Source: Haliotis asinina (taxonomy: Eukaryota > Mollusca > Gastropoda > Lepetellida > Haliotidae). From it: a DNA stretch of 64,000 bases. The notes beneath the pieces were generated by a model, which saw only the letters and a program-made list of their open reading frames with translations, searched no databases and had not been told where the DNA came from. The position numbers and the translations under genes were made by a program. The stretch is taken from assembly GCF_037392515.1 (NCBI RefSeq), contig NC_090280.1, forward strand, positions 61,517,504-61,581,503. Reading direction: 5' to 3'. Positions 47,401-59,340 of the stretch are shown in pieces (the first letter of the stretch is position 1; each line of letters begins with the position of its first letter).

Positions 47401-47559
47401 TAAGCCCATGTTTATCGCATTGGAAAGTTGGCTCTGTATCTGCTAAATATCTGTGCTGTCCAAAATCTTAATCCCACCATGAACGAGCCGATGCAATTTA
47501 CATGAAAAGACATTCAGTGTTTCACATTTCGCGCACCGCATCAGCTCCCCGCCGTTGTA
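44408..47559. other. AT-rich stretch between a receptor gene and a LINE
   Basis: 44408-44700 is receptor 3' flank. 45900-47440 is very AT-rich with no recognised gene. No repeat family was identified. Confidence 0.45.
45540..45900 (+). other. CpG-dense segment, possible promoter or unrecognised exon
   Basis: Roughly 25 CpG in about 350 bp by eye, against a CpG-poor surround. It holds a 61-codon frame (start 45605) and a short ATGAAAAATCGG frame ending at TAA 45896. Neither product is recognised. It could be a promoter, a foreign insertion, or a fragment of a gene. Confidence 0.35.
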
Positions 47560-48191
47560 AATTGCACGAGGCACCCATGAAGAGCCACCTCCTCGTGGTG
47601 GGTGCTGGGTAACGCTATGTGCTCTTCTCCCGTGTGGACCCGGGACAGAATGTGTCCACAGCATCCCATTGCTTGTCGCAAGAGGCGACTAAATTGGGCA
47701 AACTTTTGGCCGTGGGTTGCGTCCCGTGTCGGTGGAGGACGGGATCCTGGTGGTTGAGGGCAGTTGGGCTTTTAACTGCGTTCCATTTGCCCAACACACC
47801 ACTTTGGCCCTTACTTCACCTAGACGGGTGGTAGAATCGGCCCGATTCTATCAATCGGCTGGTCACGCCAAGCCCTGTGTATGGACTTAAATTTTTGTCA
47901 TTACACTAATCTGTTTGGAAAATGTTGTTACTTGTGGTCTTGGCCGAATTGTTCTCTAAACATGTTTCTGATTTTGATGTATGATGTTTGCACTTTGCCT
48001 AGAGTCTTATGCCAGAAGGCGGTGGCTCATGGGCCAATCTGGTAGATGTGTTTTTAATAACTCTTCTGCTGGAGTATATCATCCGAGTATCCTTGGTGCT
48101 GCAAGTTGGAGACCCACTTGTTTTTAGCATTGTCCTTGTGATACTCCGTGGTGGGTGGGGAGCTCGGATGACGAACCATTGAAAATTAACC

Positions 48192-48755
48192 ATGGCTTAT
48201 GAAAACCCCCCTAAAAAAACCAAACGACAACTAGACACTGATCCAATTGATATTGATCAAAGACTGCCCACGTCCATTGCATACTGGTCACGATTTCTTG
48301 TAATTGAAACTGTTGACAAGAATTCATTAAAGTTGAACCCTTTTGCCATATCCAATGGCATACAGGGCCTTGCAGGTAATGTCAAGAATATTAGACGTTT
48401 GCGTTCCTGTGCTTTGTTGGTTGAATGTGGGAAAAGGCAACAAGCCACAAACCTTATGAGCACAGAATTGTTTGTTGGCGTTCCAGTCACGGTTACGGCT
48501 CATAAAACACTCAATACGAGCTAGGGAATCATCAGAGATCGTGACCGATTGTTTGCGGATATGACAGAGCTTGACATCATCTCTGAGATGAAAGGTCAGG
48601 GTGTACTCAGTGTGAAACGTTTCACAATCCGGAAGAATGATGTTATTACAAACACCAATACTTACCTCTTCTCCTTTTCCTCACCAACTGCTCCAAAATC
48701 TCTTAAAGCAGGTTATTGTAACATCAATGTGGACACGTATATTCCAAACCCGCTG
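48192..48755 (+). pseudogene. LINE ORF1 (gag-like) remnant
   Basis: Starts MAYENPPKKTKRQLDTDP and runs through FAISNGIQGLAGNVKNIRRL, VGVPVTVTAHKTLN, then past a stop at 48522 with RDRLFADMTELDIISEM and SLKAGYCNINVDTYIPNPL. In this family the YIPNPL motif is normally followed by zinc knuckles; here the SINE starts at that point. One in-frame stop is seen in the retained part. Confidence 0.75.
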
Positions 48756-48756
48756 G

Positions 48757-48945
48757 ACCCGTGAAGGTCCCGGGGTGGAATAGGCCTTCAGCAACCCATG
48801 CTTGCCATTAAAGGCGACTCAGCTTGTCGTAAGAGGCGACTAACGGGACCGGGTGGTCAGGCTCGCTGACTTGGTTGACACATGTCATCGGTTCCCAGAT
48901 CGATGCTCATGTTGTTGATCACTGGATTGCCTGGATTAGACTCGC
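48757..48945 (+). mobile_element. SINE family A inserted in LINE ORF1, 3' end deleted
   Basis: ACCCGTGAAGGTCCCGGGG to GGATTAGACTCGC. The TTTACAGACCGCC...GTAAAACTAAAC tail is missing and the LINE resumes directly at the end of the RT region, so the large LINE deletion also removed the SINE tail. Confidence 0.88.
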
Positions 48946-50162
48946 AACTTAAAATTATTAGATTCTGTTCTTCATCAAGGTCTAAGACTTTGTCTTGGGT
49001 CCTTTAGAACCTCTCCTGTTGACAGCCAATTGAAGCCCGATGAACCATCTCTTACACAACGCCGCATAAAATTAACTTTACAATATATAACAAAGCTATA
49101 CTCTAACGAATCTAACCCTGCCTATAAGTGTGTTTTCAATCCTCTCTACGAGGACTTGTACAACAAAAAGGCTTCTCTTGCTCCACCTCTCGGGCACAGA
49201 ATTAAACCATTTCTTTCTTCGGCCGGCATTGAGCGGGAAAACATAGCGCCTTCCCGTCTTCTTTCTTCTCCGCCTTGGCAGTTGGTTAGGCCACAAGTCG
49301 ACCTATCATTAACTACATTTAAAAAATCAGAAACTAGTGAATTACAATACAAACATGAATATAATCAGTTGAAACCTAAATATAGCAATTATAAATCTTT
49401 ATTTACAGATGGGTCTAAGGACGGTGGCGCAGTGGCTTGTGCCACTGTCATTGGATCCAGAAAAATGTCTTCTAGATTACCAGATAATAGTTCTATTTTT
49501 ACAGCAGAAGCTAACGCCATATTAACAGCTCTTAAATATATTCAAAGACATAACATAAACAGTACATAATCTATTCAGACTCTCTTTTGTGCCTTCAGGC
49601 TATTAAAAACCTATCATGTAAACATCCACTTTGAATATAAATTATTGAACTTTATAACTATTTTGCGACTGGCCAATACTACATCGTCTTCTGTTGGTTA
49701 CCCAGCCATGTTGGAATCTCTGGTAACACTTTGGCTGACCTTGCTGCTAAGGCAGCGCTAAACAAATCTGTGACGCCACTTCTTATTCCCTATACTGATC
49801 ATAAAGCTAAGATTAGATCTTACATCCGTGATCTGATGCAGAAGAAGTGGGACACCCAAGTAGGTATCAATAAATTACATGCAATGAAACCATATGTTGG
49901 TTACACCTACTTGGGTTGTCGATCCAGATTTGAAGAGGTCATTATACGACGATGTCGTATTGGCCACACTAGGTATACGCATGAATATCTTTTGAAAGGT
50001 GAGGATCCTCCGTTCTGCATCCCTTGTGATGAAATCATCACGGTCAAGCATGTCTTGCTTGACTGTGTTGAATTTTCCATCACAAGGGACAATTATTTTA
50101 AATCAAGAACTATGAAGGACCTTTTAGTAACGAACGTTCTCATTTACTTATTGCATTTTTAA
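48946..50162 (+). pseudogene. LINE ORF2 C-terminal remnant with RNase H
   Basis: LLDSVLHQGLRLCLGSFRTS marks the end of the RT part. An RNase H domain follows with FTDGSKD (first Asp), FTAEANAIL (Glu), YSDSLLCLQ (second Asp) and SHVGISGNTLADLAAKAAL (last Asp). The frame is interrupted near 49569 and changes again before 49731. The C-terminal region ends with CIPCDEIITVKHVLLDC, a C-x2-C...H...C pattern. Confidence 0.8.
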
Positions 50163-50709
50163 AAGAATTGAATTTATTGACTGACATGTAAATAAATAAG
50201 TATTTTATGATTGGAAGTTGAATTAGGAGCTAGGATTGTTAGTAGCTGTATCCTCGAAGGGGGTTGAAGTACCGTAAAATTATTGTCCTCCTGAGAGGAT
50301 ACGTAAGTCCCAAAACGGTTTAAGTCAGATTTAATCTTCCACTTATTTAATCGTAGAATATGTGTCATTTTCATTTGTGGCTAATCTTGCATACAGTCGC
50401 CAACAGCTGAGGGGATAGTGCAAATCCAGCCAGAGTCCCTGGTATGGTGATCTACCCTCTGTTGTTGGCGATCTATGGCCTGTTTTTATGTTGCACTGTC
50501 CAAATAGAGATGCTATCATTTTTTAAGTTTCCACGCTAGTTTTAATACTAACTGCGATAGTCTAGTGGTTTTACTGTCCTTCGTAGACAGGGTCTTCATA
50601 ATATCCATATATATTCTTTTTTGTCATGTATGTTCTCGTCACGATATGGCTGCAATATTGCCGATGTGACGTTAAATATTAACTCACTCACTCACTCACT
50701 CACTCACTA

Positions 50710-52149
50710 AATTGCATGAATGCAGCCATATCGGCCGTAATACTAAACTGATTTGAGTACATATACACTGAAAATACACTGCAGTTTTAAATGTGTGATA
50801 CTGAGACATCTACTGCCAGACTTAAATAACCGATTGCAAAACGTCAACAAAACGACAAAACATGACCTGAAAACGATCAGCTGATTCCACCGCCTCGCTT
50901 CGAACTGCCATTTCGCGATTCATACTTGCAAAGTAAGCAGTCATGCCTATCCCAGGTGTATCATAGAAGCATTGAATAAATATTTTAAGACATAACACTT
51001 GGCATATCATCGTAAAGGGAAAAGATATTCTGTCCATGCACCGGCGTGAACGTTACCGGTGAAGGCGAAGGCTATACTTGTTAACTGTCTCTAAGTGTAA
51101 TGGTAACACGTACGGCTCATATCGCGCATACGACGTGCGCTGTCAGTTTAAGGTTGGACCGTCCGGATCAGCGCACCTAGCGGATTAGTGAAGGGAAGAT
51201 AAGTTAAAAAAGATCGCCCATTATTTCAGGATGTGGAAGATTTCATGGCCATATATATGTATTCACCCTGACGGTTTGTTGACGTGACGTGATCATACAT
51301 CTATCTCTAAGTCATCAGCACCGTTGTCCCTTATGTTTTCATTCACATAAGACAAGGACTATCATCGTCTATCAGGAATTATATTTTGAAATGTCCCGTT
51401 TAACAATAACTTCACGGGAATTGTAGGACTCAAATGTAATGTTTTGATTCTGTTATATGAAGGTCATATTCGTGGGAACCCCTCGACAGTTAGATGTCCT
51501 GCCGCAGTGTGACCCCAACAACCGAGCAACCCAAGCCCAAGCCCAAAAAACTGAACAACCCAAATCCAAGCCCAAACCCCAAAACAAACCCTAACCCAAG
51601 CAACATAACCAAAATTCAAACCCACCTCTACAAAGATGTAAGTCTACACAACATTCTCATACAATCAAAACATATTAATAAGCACATGGGGTGTTTTATG
51701 GTTTAATGAAGAATATATTGTGCGGGAATATTTTTCCTCCAACAAATTGTCTTAATTACCAGTTTTACAAGTGACAAAAAGACACATCACTAGCCAATAT
51801 TTGTAGCATGAACACTGAAGTACGTATCTTCAGTAAATGAATCACCGATTTCCAAACAGTCCAGTTGCAATGGAGGCAAAAAAATTTATATTCGAGAAAA
51901 GGTTGCAATCTGTATCATGTATGATACAAAATATTATGGCTGTTAACTTTTCCTTATTGTATACATCAGACGAGGTAGCAAGGGATACTCAAGAAACCTT
52001 GTGTATTAAAAAAACGAAGTTCACATCCATAATATTTTGTCTAATACTTGAATACCAATTTTAATATGCCTCTAACGCACCCCAAACTACATCACACCAT
52101 TGCACTGTAGGTAGTAGTGCTCCATCGGTTACTCCTTTCCAGTTCTGCA
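50710..52149. other. Gene-free spacer
   Basis: No supported gene. 51520-51600 is a low-complexity CCCAAGCCCAAA tract. 51150-51215 is moderately CpG-rich. Confidence 0.45.
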
Positions 52150-53241
52150 TCATTGTTGTATAAGAATGAAAAGTGACCCACAAAAGGCCACTCCCATTAC
52201 AGTAAACACTGAAAACAGTATCGTGTCCAGTCGATGACAAATGTTCTTCCTCTTCCGTTCGCCTTTGGGAACTGTCCCGACAGAGCCATCTTCTGAATGT
52301 CTTTCTCCATAACTACACGTCTTTTTGACAACACAAACTATGCATACAAGGGACACAGCAGACCACACGAGGTGCACACCGATGAACATACCGAATAGTG
52401 GCATTGAGAGCGAGTTGGAGGGGATGCTATCAAAGATGTGAGTCAGTAAGACGGAGTAGAATAGAAGCAGCGATGTCGCCAAGCCCAACTTCTCCCCACT
52501 TTCAGACGGCAATAGGAATACGAATGGGTTGAGACAAGATGCAACCAAGGAGGGTAAGACGATGCTGATCAAGTAGTATTCCCGTCTTCGGCGAATAGAC
52601 AATGCTATTTGGACAACATTATTTTGTCTGTAAAATGAACAAAGGTCAGCCGTCAGTGAAAACATTTCCCACTGTCCATTCAGCATCACCGATGAGCTTG
52701 CATTAACGTTCACGTCGACAATGTTCATCTGGCATGCATCATATACCCATGACTCGATAACTATGTTACATGTTTGATAATCAAAAGGAAATCGTTTCAT
52801 ATCAACGGGGCAGTGCGTTTCACCGAAAAAGTCAGGAATCCAAAAGACAGTTCCATCATGTGCAATCCTTACCAGCTGATCTGCTCTTAGAAGACGACGT
52901 GTCGTCCTCAGCGCATTTGTCATTGCCAGGTCTGGTGTCCAGATTGATTCAGCTGGTGCAAATATCACATCTATTCCAGAAAACATTGATATATTCCAGG
53001 TCAAACCAGGATCAACCCATTTCACGCCCATGTGCAGGTCAGACATTAACATTTGTCTTCTCTCATCCAGACCAATGATAATGTTGAGCTGAACATCTAC
53101 AGTGACGTTGACAACTCCTTTGAACTTTCCAGGTATGGCATTCTTATTGAGGTTTTGGAAAATGTGCTTGTGCACAGCACGTTCCGCAATATCTCCTTTC
53201 ACAGAGGCTAGCAAACGAAGAGCACCTAGTATGAACAACAT
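52150..53241 (-). CDS. Intronless Cys-loop ligand-gated channel subunit
   Basis: 363 aa from the ATG at 53241, which starts a good signal peptide (MLFILGALRLLASVKG). A longer frame to 53319 adds 26 basic/polar residues that do not resemble the sisters. Cys-loop C144-C158 with R-F-P-F-D inside, loop D W75 and loop B W165 (ESWVYDAC). Loop C has a single cysteine (TADLCSFYRQNN). M1 about 223-245, M2 250-271, M3 282-306, M4 338-360. The pore start S-G-E-K-L-G-L suggests a cation channel. The M3-M4 loop is about 30 residues, basic near M4 (KGERKRK). Extra cysteines C170 and C201 in the extracellular domain could pair with each other; that is inference. Confidence 0.94.
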   Translation of the reverse strand: MLFILGALRLLASVKGDIAERAVHKHIFQNLNKNAIPGKFKGVVNVTVDVQLNIIIGLDERRQMLMSDLHMGVKWVDPGLTWNISMFSGIDVIFAPAESIWTPDLAMTNALRTTRRLLRADQLVRIAHDGTVFWIPDFFGETHCPVDMKRFPFDYQTCNIVIESWVYDACQMNIVDVNVNASSSVMLNGQWEMFSLTADLCSFYRQNNVVQIALSIRRRREYYLISIVLPSLVASCLNPFVFLLPSESGEKLGLATSLLLFYSVLLTHIFDSIPSNSLSMPLFGMFIGVHLVWSAVSLVCIVCVVKKTCSYGERHSEDGSVGTVPKGERKRKNICHRLDTILFSVFTVMGVAFCGSLFILIQQ

Positions 53242-53319
53242 CTTCTTCTGGAGGACGAGATGCTGTTGAATGTGTCTTCTTCTTGTGATGCAAGACTGAG
53301 ATGTGTGGTAATACATCAC

Positions 53320-55127
53320 AACCAGATCATCATTTCATGTTTGTTCATTCACACGATGAGAGTAAGAGAAACATTCAGACTAAAAGCTATCAAATGAAGG
53401 TTCGTGCGGAGTTATTAAACGTTATACCATGAAGTCAAACAATAGTCTGAAAACTTCAAGCACTGTAAACATCATGAGTATCCCCGCTACTTGAGTCTGG
53501 GACTAAGTCGTTCGTGGGCAGACTGTTTCATGCATTTTAAGCATAACATAAAGGTTGGAAACACACTGGAAAACTTTTAAAAGAAGTTAGTGATACTGAT
53601 TATCTTGAGGCAGTAATATTTGTTCTCGTGTTCGTGTTAGAGTGAATGACATTGGCAAGATAAAATATCCGTCCGATAGCAATGATGCTTGGCCATATCT
53701 TTCACCTAGTCAAGTGACGTCAATACACATGCTTTCAGTGTAGAACTTCGCATTTCAATCCAGTCCTAACTGACGTATGAGGGTTTCAATTAATCTCAAG
53801 GAGAAACGAACACGAGCCAGATGTAAGTTATGATAGTTAAATTATACTTCACACCGATTGTACAGTAGTAGTGGTTATTAATACTGAAAACTTACCCCAC
53901 ATCTTCTGCACAAATCACATAATGTTTGCGTCCATAAGGTATCATTCGAGGGAAGGAGAATTTACCTTAACCTTTATAGTGACACACGTATTCCTCCCAT
54001 CTCATATTTTGTTTAACCAACAGCGAAGACTTTGGCAAACAGAAGCTGAATTTGCTGGGGTTTATCGCCATCTTGCATTTTTTTCGAATCGATGGAAAAC
54101 GCTTGCGTAATCCACTTGCCTTGTTGACAACACCTGGTCATATCAAAACCAATTTATATGGCAGAACAGTCAGTCTACAAACGGTTGCATTGCACGTCGA
54201 TCAAAGAAACACCAAACATTGTTATTTGCTGAAGACTGGAGAGTAAGTCTAATGTTTTCTATACAAACACTCCTTTCCCCATTAAAGTACGCCACCGTTA
54301 TTTCTTTAATGAGTGTCTTTTTAGAGGAATCAAAATGTGTATCATTCTAAAATGATATGATAATAGCTGTCGTGTTATGACATAGAGACTTGTAGAGTGG
54401 TAACATTGTCATCTACTATTTTGTTGAAATGCAGTTTGGTCGATAAGACGCTATTAAAAATGTCATCATTGGATGAAACTGACATTAAGGAAACAGCCCA
54501 AAGTGAAAGATAAAACATTATTGTGAATGTTTCAGGATATGATGACATGCATGAATGAAGTCAGAGAGCCTGACTTCCTGGTCCCGTTTCCGTCTGAAAA
54601 TGTTTTATACAGACAATAACACGACACTTGATGCATCGTATAAGAGAAAATGACCACAAATAATCTGAAAGCAATCGCACTGTTTCTATGTTTCTACAAG
54701 TAATCTTCAGGTTTGTGTTAGAATAGCCAGTGATCCATATATTAATCTAGTTCTGCAATCACCCAAAACAGAATATATCCTGTTCATTACCCAACAATTA
54801 CACACTATGAAAATTATTATATACCCCTATTTCATCAGAACCTGATCTGAAGCCATCCGATCCCAATTCAGCATTCCAATGAGTTCCAATGGCAATTCAC
54901 CCGATATCCTTTTCTGAGGGTCCCCTTTTTGGTAAAATCTTATAAAAACTGATCGACTGCGGTCGGATCGTAATTCGAGGATTACCTGACACTAATCTTA
55001 CACTACCGATACTCGCCTGACCCCAATCCAACAAAGTCGTTACTATTTGTAGGATAATCATACACGGACCCAACGCTGGTTGGATTTGTCGTCCAAATCG
55101 GCAGTCGAGTATAAAAGTAAGCTGCAC
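53320..55127. other. Spacer, no feature recognised
   Basis: Upstream side of the 53241 receptor gene. I found no TATA block like that of the + strand copies. Frames of 60-80 codons at 53871-54246 have no recognisable product. Confidence 0.4.
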
Positions 55128-55141
55128 CTCCTGATAGAACT

Positions 55142-55409
55142 GACCCATGAAGGCCCCGGAGTAGAAAAGGCCTTCAGCAACACATGCTTGCCACAGAAGG
55201 TGACTATGTTTGTTGTAAGAGGCGACTGATGACATCGGGTGATCAGACTCGCTGACTTGGTTGACATATGTCATCAGTTTCCACTTGCGCAGATCGACGC
55301 TCATGTTGTTGATCAATGGATTGTCTGGTCCAGACTCGATTATTTACAGCCTGCCGCCATATAGCTGAAATATTGCTTAGTGTGGCGTACAACTAAACTC
55401 ATTAACTCA
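55142..55409 (+). mobile_element. SINE family A with a 14-bp target site duplication
   Basis: Body from ACCCATGAAGGCCCCGG to GAAATATTGCTTAGTGTGGC. CTCCTGATAGAACT flanks it at 55128-55141 and 55410-55423. The tail is short. Confidence 0.92.
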
Positions 55410-55720
55410 CTCCTGATAGAACTAGTCATGGATCAACTCCCTGGCAACGCTGCAGCCCTGGACCTTGATATAATTAACTCTTGAGGTCCCGAGAAGAAGG
55501 CATAGATGACCACGTCGTCATTGGGATTGATCATGGCTGCAAGCTGACAGAAGGATGTTACATGGGCACTACATCAGACTCACGAATGAACTGGGAATTG
55601 AGAATGAACGAGTTAAGGGTTAGGCCAGAATCTATTTAAGAACTACTTCAGAGCATCGTACCAAGACTCAATGTGTTTTTCTTCCATCGCATGACTCTTC
55701 ACTCTTTGGGTGCTCGGATG

Positions 55721-55818
55721 GTTTGGCTCAGTTTCAGAAGAACTGCAGTTGAGAAGATTGACGGAAATGACAATATGAGCTGTCCTTTATTGAAAATACC
55801 AAATACGGCCAAAGTGAA
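55721..55818 (-). pseudogene. Cys-loop receptor relic, M3 region
   Basis: On + the text reads TTTCAGAAGAACTGCAGTTG, TGACAATATGAGCTGTCCT and AAATACGGCCAAAGTGA, the reverse of the M3 coding region in intact genes (AGGACAGCTCATATTGTCAG). It is a separate copy from the pseudogene at 55978, which lacks the AGCTGTCCT part. Confidence 0.8.
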
Positions 55819-55977
55819 GAAACTATCGAGCAGGAAGTAGAGTACAGATTCTTAGAATCATTCACACACATGGAAAGCCATTCATCTTATTATTAGCTGA
55901 AACTTTAAATAGACATCTGTCCAATACAATGGATACAAATACCAACGGCAACTGTCCATCAGTGCATTACATAGTCA

Positions 55978-56915
55978 TCATGCTTGCATTAGAATTAACA
56001 CTGTTCCACAAAGTACAATATTAATGTTATTGCAAACAGTTTTAGTTCGTCTCCTGAGGTTGTTAATGTGTGGTTTGTTACCGTCCGTTGACACAGCTTC
56101 AGAAGAACTACAGTTAAGGTAATTGACAGACCTGACAATAAAAATCCCGAATACGGGCATAGTGAGGGAATTGGTCGGGATGCTACCAAAGACGTGACTC
56201 AGCATGACGTAATAGAAAAGCAACCGGCGCATCCCACCTTCTCACCACTCTCAGTCGGCAACAGAAACACAAAGGGGTTCAGACATGTGGCTACAACAGG
56301 ATGTAATACGGTGCTTACCAAGTAATACTTCCACCGTCGAAGGATGTCCAGAGCGATATCAGTAGCTTTCCGACTTTTCTTTCGGAGAATACATTCTATG
56401 TTAATATTCACGCCAGTGTTCATATTGTACTATGGGAGGTCACCAATTTTGGCATGATTCCTTTCGATTAACCATATCTCAACCTCGATAGAACTTGTTT
56501 AACTGTCAGGTGGGAATCTTGTGCCTATTGCGTAGTGGAATCCATGTTACGGTTCTGTTGATTTGATGTTAGCAAAGTAAATCTCAGCGGTCAGGAATAG
56601 GTTTTTACTGAACACTGAAGGCATGGCCCTTTTGGGTAAACCATAATTATGTTTAAAAGTCTCACAAATATATGGGAATTCCGTTTCATTCCACGACAGG
56701 GCTTCATCCGTGCACATAACAAGTTATATACATCCCTACTCATAGTATCTTCTCATTTAAACCAAGGAGCGAGGACAACCTGATGTTCACAGATACATCT
56801 ACAGGTTCAGCTAATCCTCCAGGCAGGACATGTTTGTTGAAAATATTCTGGTGTAATGATGCTTTCATGCTGCTTCAATCAACACAGATAAGACCACAGT
56901 AAATTCCCATGATGA
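55978..56915 (-). pseudogene. Cys-loop receptor pseudogene
   Basis: Read on the - strand: GIYCGLICVD then a stop, SSMKASLHQNIFNKHVLPGG, LRRWKYYLVSTVLHPVVATC, PFVFLLPTESGEKVG, a frame change within M2, LFYYVMLSHVFGSIPTNSLT, M3 with a short deletion, and a M4 remnant ending CGTVLILMQA. Several stops and frame changes lie in the extracellular part and the Cys-loop cysteines are not readable. Closest in wording to the 43337 and 59486 genes. Confidence 0.92.
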
Positions 56916-58034
56916 GAAACAAGTGTGTTGATCGACTCCGTTAGGGACAAATGTGAATGGAATGACGGTTGATACACGCCGCTGGTTCGAACCATTTTAA
57001 AATTACGTGTAGAAACCAGGCATCTCCATATATTCTCACTGATTTCGTAACGCCACCAGGTGATGTAGTACTGCACACAGAGTATACTGTGTACCATGAG
57101 AAACAAATGTTCATCAACTGGTGAGTTAGGTAGTGTGTTAGAACTGTGATCACTATCCTCTATAAGGGGTGAACAAACACACTGACGGCTACTGATAACA
57201 TCAGGTCGGCTTCTATATCTGATATTAAAATGCTTGCTAATGCCAGTGGTTGACAGGCAGCCAGCATGTATTACGACTTACTTAACTTGTATGTTTTGTT
57301 AAATATTTGATTGCTGTCACAGCAATGCAGTGCGTTACTGAATAATCAGACTACGATTGTGGCTGAGTGATCTGTAGATTGCATTAGACGCCACTTTGAA
57401 CAGTAGGGGCATCACGGTACCTCAGCTTCGTAAGGTCGGAATGTCGGGTGCCACCAGTAGCACAGTGCATTCTTACCCCTTTGCGCAATACCTGATGTCA
57501 TCACTCCAGAAATACGATGACGGGGGACACCAGAAGTGGGCTTCATACATTCTACCCATGTTGAGAATTGAAGCTGGGTCTTCGTCGTGACGAGCGGATG
57601 TTTTATCCACTAGTCCACTCATGTAATTTTCTAAGCTATTTTGACCTTAGGGACTCGTCTCTTCTCCATCGGTAAATAATCAAACCTAGATATGTTTATA
57701 AGCACTTATATCAAGCTCGTCCTTCCTCACATACCGGGTTCCTGCTTATGTAAGGCAATGTACTTATATATACATATATTAGCATGTGAATACTGAGTCT
57801 TCAGGTCAGGCTCCGCAACTTGGCTGATTTGTGCTCTATCGGCAACATGGAACGTTCTTTACTGAACCATGGATTAATTATATCCGAGAAGGAACGTTTC
57901 TCAGACAATGTTTTACGTTGATTACCCAGTGGGTCAGTGTGGTAGTATTTCCAATGTCGTTTCTCAGAGATTGTTTTACGTTAATATCATTATTCCCTAT
58001 ACTGAAGAGGTTACAAATTACACCAGAACGTTAT
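56916..58034. other. Spacer with one antisense SINE
   Basis: 57480-57625 is an antisense family B SINE (ACACCAGAAGTGGGCTTCAT, GAATTGAAGCTGGGTC, TTTATCCACTAGTCCACT). 57896-57990 holds a short direct repeat, TTTCTCAGACAATGTTTTAC and TTTCTCAGAGATTGTTTTAC. No gene seen. Confidence 0.6.
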
Positions 58035-58460
58035 TATATTTTATAGCTTTAGTTTGTAAAGAGCTGAACAATACTTACCTTCTTTTATCAGCGTCAGTTA
58101 GGAGTTCATGTATTTATTATTCATGCAGTAAGACTGTAGTGGACGTACCGATGAAATTGCACAAAATGCACGTACATTTGTATTCAAGTGTTATACAGAT
58201 TCATGCACGTTTTGAATGACATTATTTTCTAACCGCATAGTAGATCTACGAGTGCAGTTTTTTCTTCAACTGGAAACAGTGAACCTCCTGTATTCATTTG
58301 TACCGAATTATCTTTACATTTGATTTGAACCATTGACAACTCCTTCTTGGGACCATTTTTAAAAGTGTCATTCATAACGTGGACCAGAAGAAGTTGTTAC
58401 ATATATTCTGCGTCTTTGAATAGCAGTGGTGATTTGTCTGTCTGAATGTTTGTTTGATTT
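58035..58460 (+). repeat. Duplicated 5' flank (partner of 41585-42065)
   Basis: ATAGCTTTAGTTTGTAAAGA, GACAACTCCTTCTTGGGACC and AAGAAGTTGTTACATATATT with TAGCAGTGGTGATTTGTCTG match the other flank in order. Confidence 0.75.
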
Positions 58461-58494
58461 TTGCTTTATCAAATCTGTAATTCACAGGGTTTAA

Positions 58495-58495
58495 T

Positions 58496-58542
<47 letters not shown>

Positions 58543-58572
58543 TTTTATTTTATTTTATTTTATTTTTATTAT
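58495..58572. repeat. (TTTA)n then (TTTTA)n microsatellite
   Basis: About 50 bp of TTTA tetramers followed by TTTTA pentamers. Confidence 0.93.
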
Positions 58573-58909
58573 TGTTGTTGCTGCTGTGTGGTTTTGTTTG
58601 TTGCTACAGTGAATGAATGAATACGTACAGCTGACTTTCATTTAAAAGCCCTCCTTTTACGCTGCAGGAGTAATCTCAATATGTGTTACTGGATGAAATT
58701 GAGAAAGAAGGAAGTTCTTGTTTCATAAATAATACTTACTGATATTATGACAGAATCATTTACACGCAAATAGTGAATCAGTTACACCGTTTAGTCCAAT
58801 CCTGCAACAAAACCATTTCTTATCATCCTATCAGGAATTGTAATCATTCGTGGAGAATTTCCTTTCGGTGTGTGAAAACATGAAAAGCAAAGTATGTATT
58901 CAGTAAACA

Positions 58910-58976
58910 ATTGGGTTCAAATGGAAATATCCAGTCTCAAATAGTTACATCGAGATTTTCCTTTGACAGTCAGGAG
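58910..58976 (+). pseudogene. Cys-loop receptor relic, Cys-loop region
   Basis: TTGGGTTCAAATGGAAATAT, CCAGTCTCAAATAGTTACAT and CGAGATTTTCCTTTGACAGT correspond to the region from W-V-P to F-P-F-D-S in the intact 43337 gene, with a small deletion and both cysteine codons lost. Only about 70 bp remain, 510 bp before an intact gene. Confidence 0.7.
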
Positions 58977-59340
58977 GGTGTGCCCAAAAAGCCTAGGACT
59001 CGACAAACAGCAGGCATCTCTGCTTTAATGGAAATGAAACAAAGGCACTGACTAGTTTGTAAGCATCAATAGACTGGTGAACATCCATTATGATTAACAA
59101 GTATTGAACACCACATTATGTGTTATCAGGAAGAATTACTGGCTTCCCTTAACGTTTTCTATCATGTTTACATATTGCTGGAACACTTTTTCACATTTCC
59201 CGATTAATTAATGTGACACATGTCTATTTGACCCTCGTCCACAAACTGTTTTCAAACATTCTGGAAACGATGATCGGTGTGTAACAACTGAGCTATTTGC
59301 ATCTACTCAATTCTCCAGAATCAGTCGGCTGGTAGATGGA

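Larger units (their letters stand above)
47560..50707 (+). mobile_element. Decayed I/Nimb-type LINE, internally deleted
   Basis: Order: 5' UTR with CCACCTCCTCGTGGTGGG, gag-like ORF1 remnant (48192-48755), SINE family A (48757-48945), then ORF2 from just after RT through RNase H and a C-terminal Cys/His region (48946-50162), a long 3' UTR and an ACTC tail. The zinc-knuckle part of ORF1, the endonuclease and the RT are absent. The 3' UTR (CCGTAAAATTATTGTCCTCC; GGTGATCTACCCTCTGTTG; CACGATATGGCTGCAATATT) is the parent of the many antisense fragments elsewhere in the window. Clade named from RNase H plus the look of ORF1; not searched. Confidence 0.85.

Noticed and set aside
51494-51706. Pro/Asn/Lys-rich 70-codon frame
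   Set aside because: Low-complexity CCCAAG tract without a recognised product or splice context.
53242-53319. Longer N terminus for the 53241 receptor gene
   Set aside because: The extra 26 residues are basic and would precede the signal peptide; sister genes start at the equivalent of 53241.
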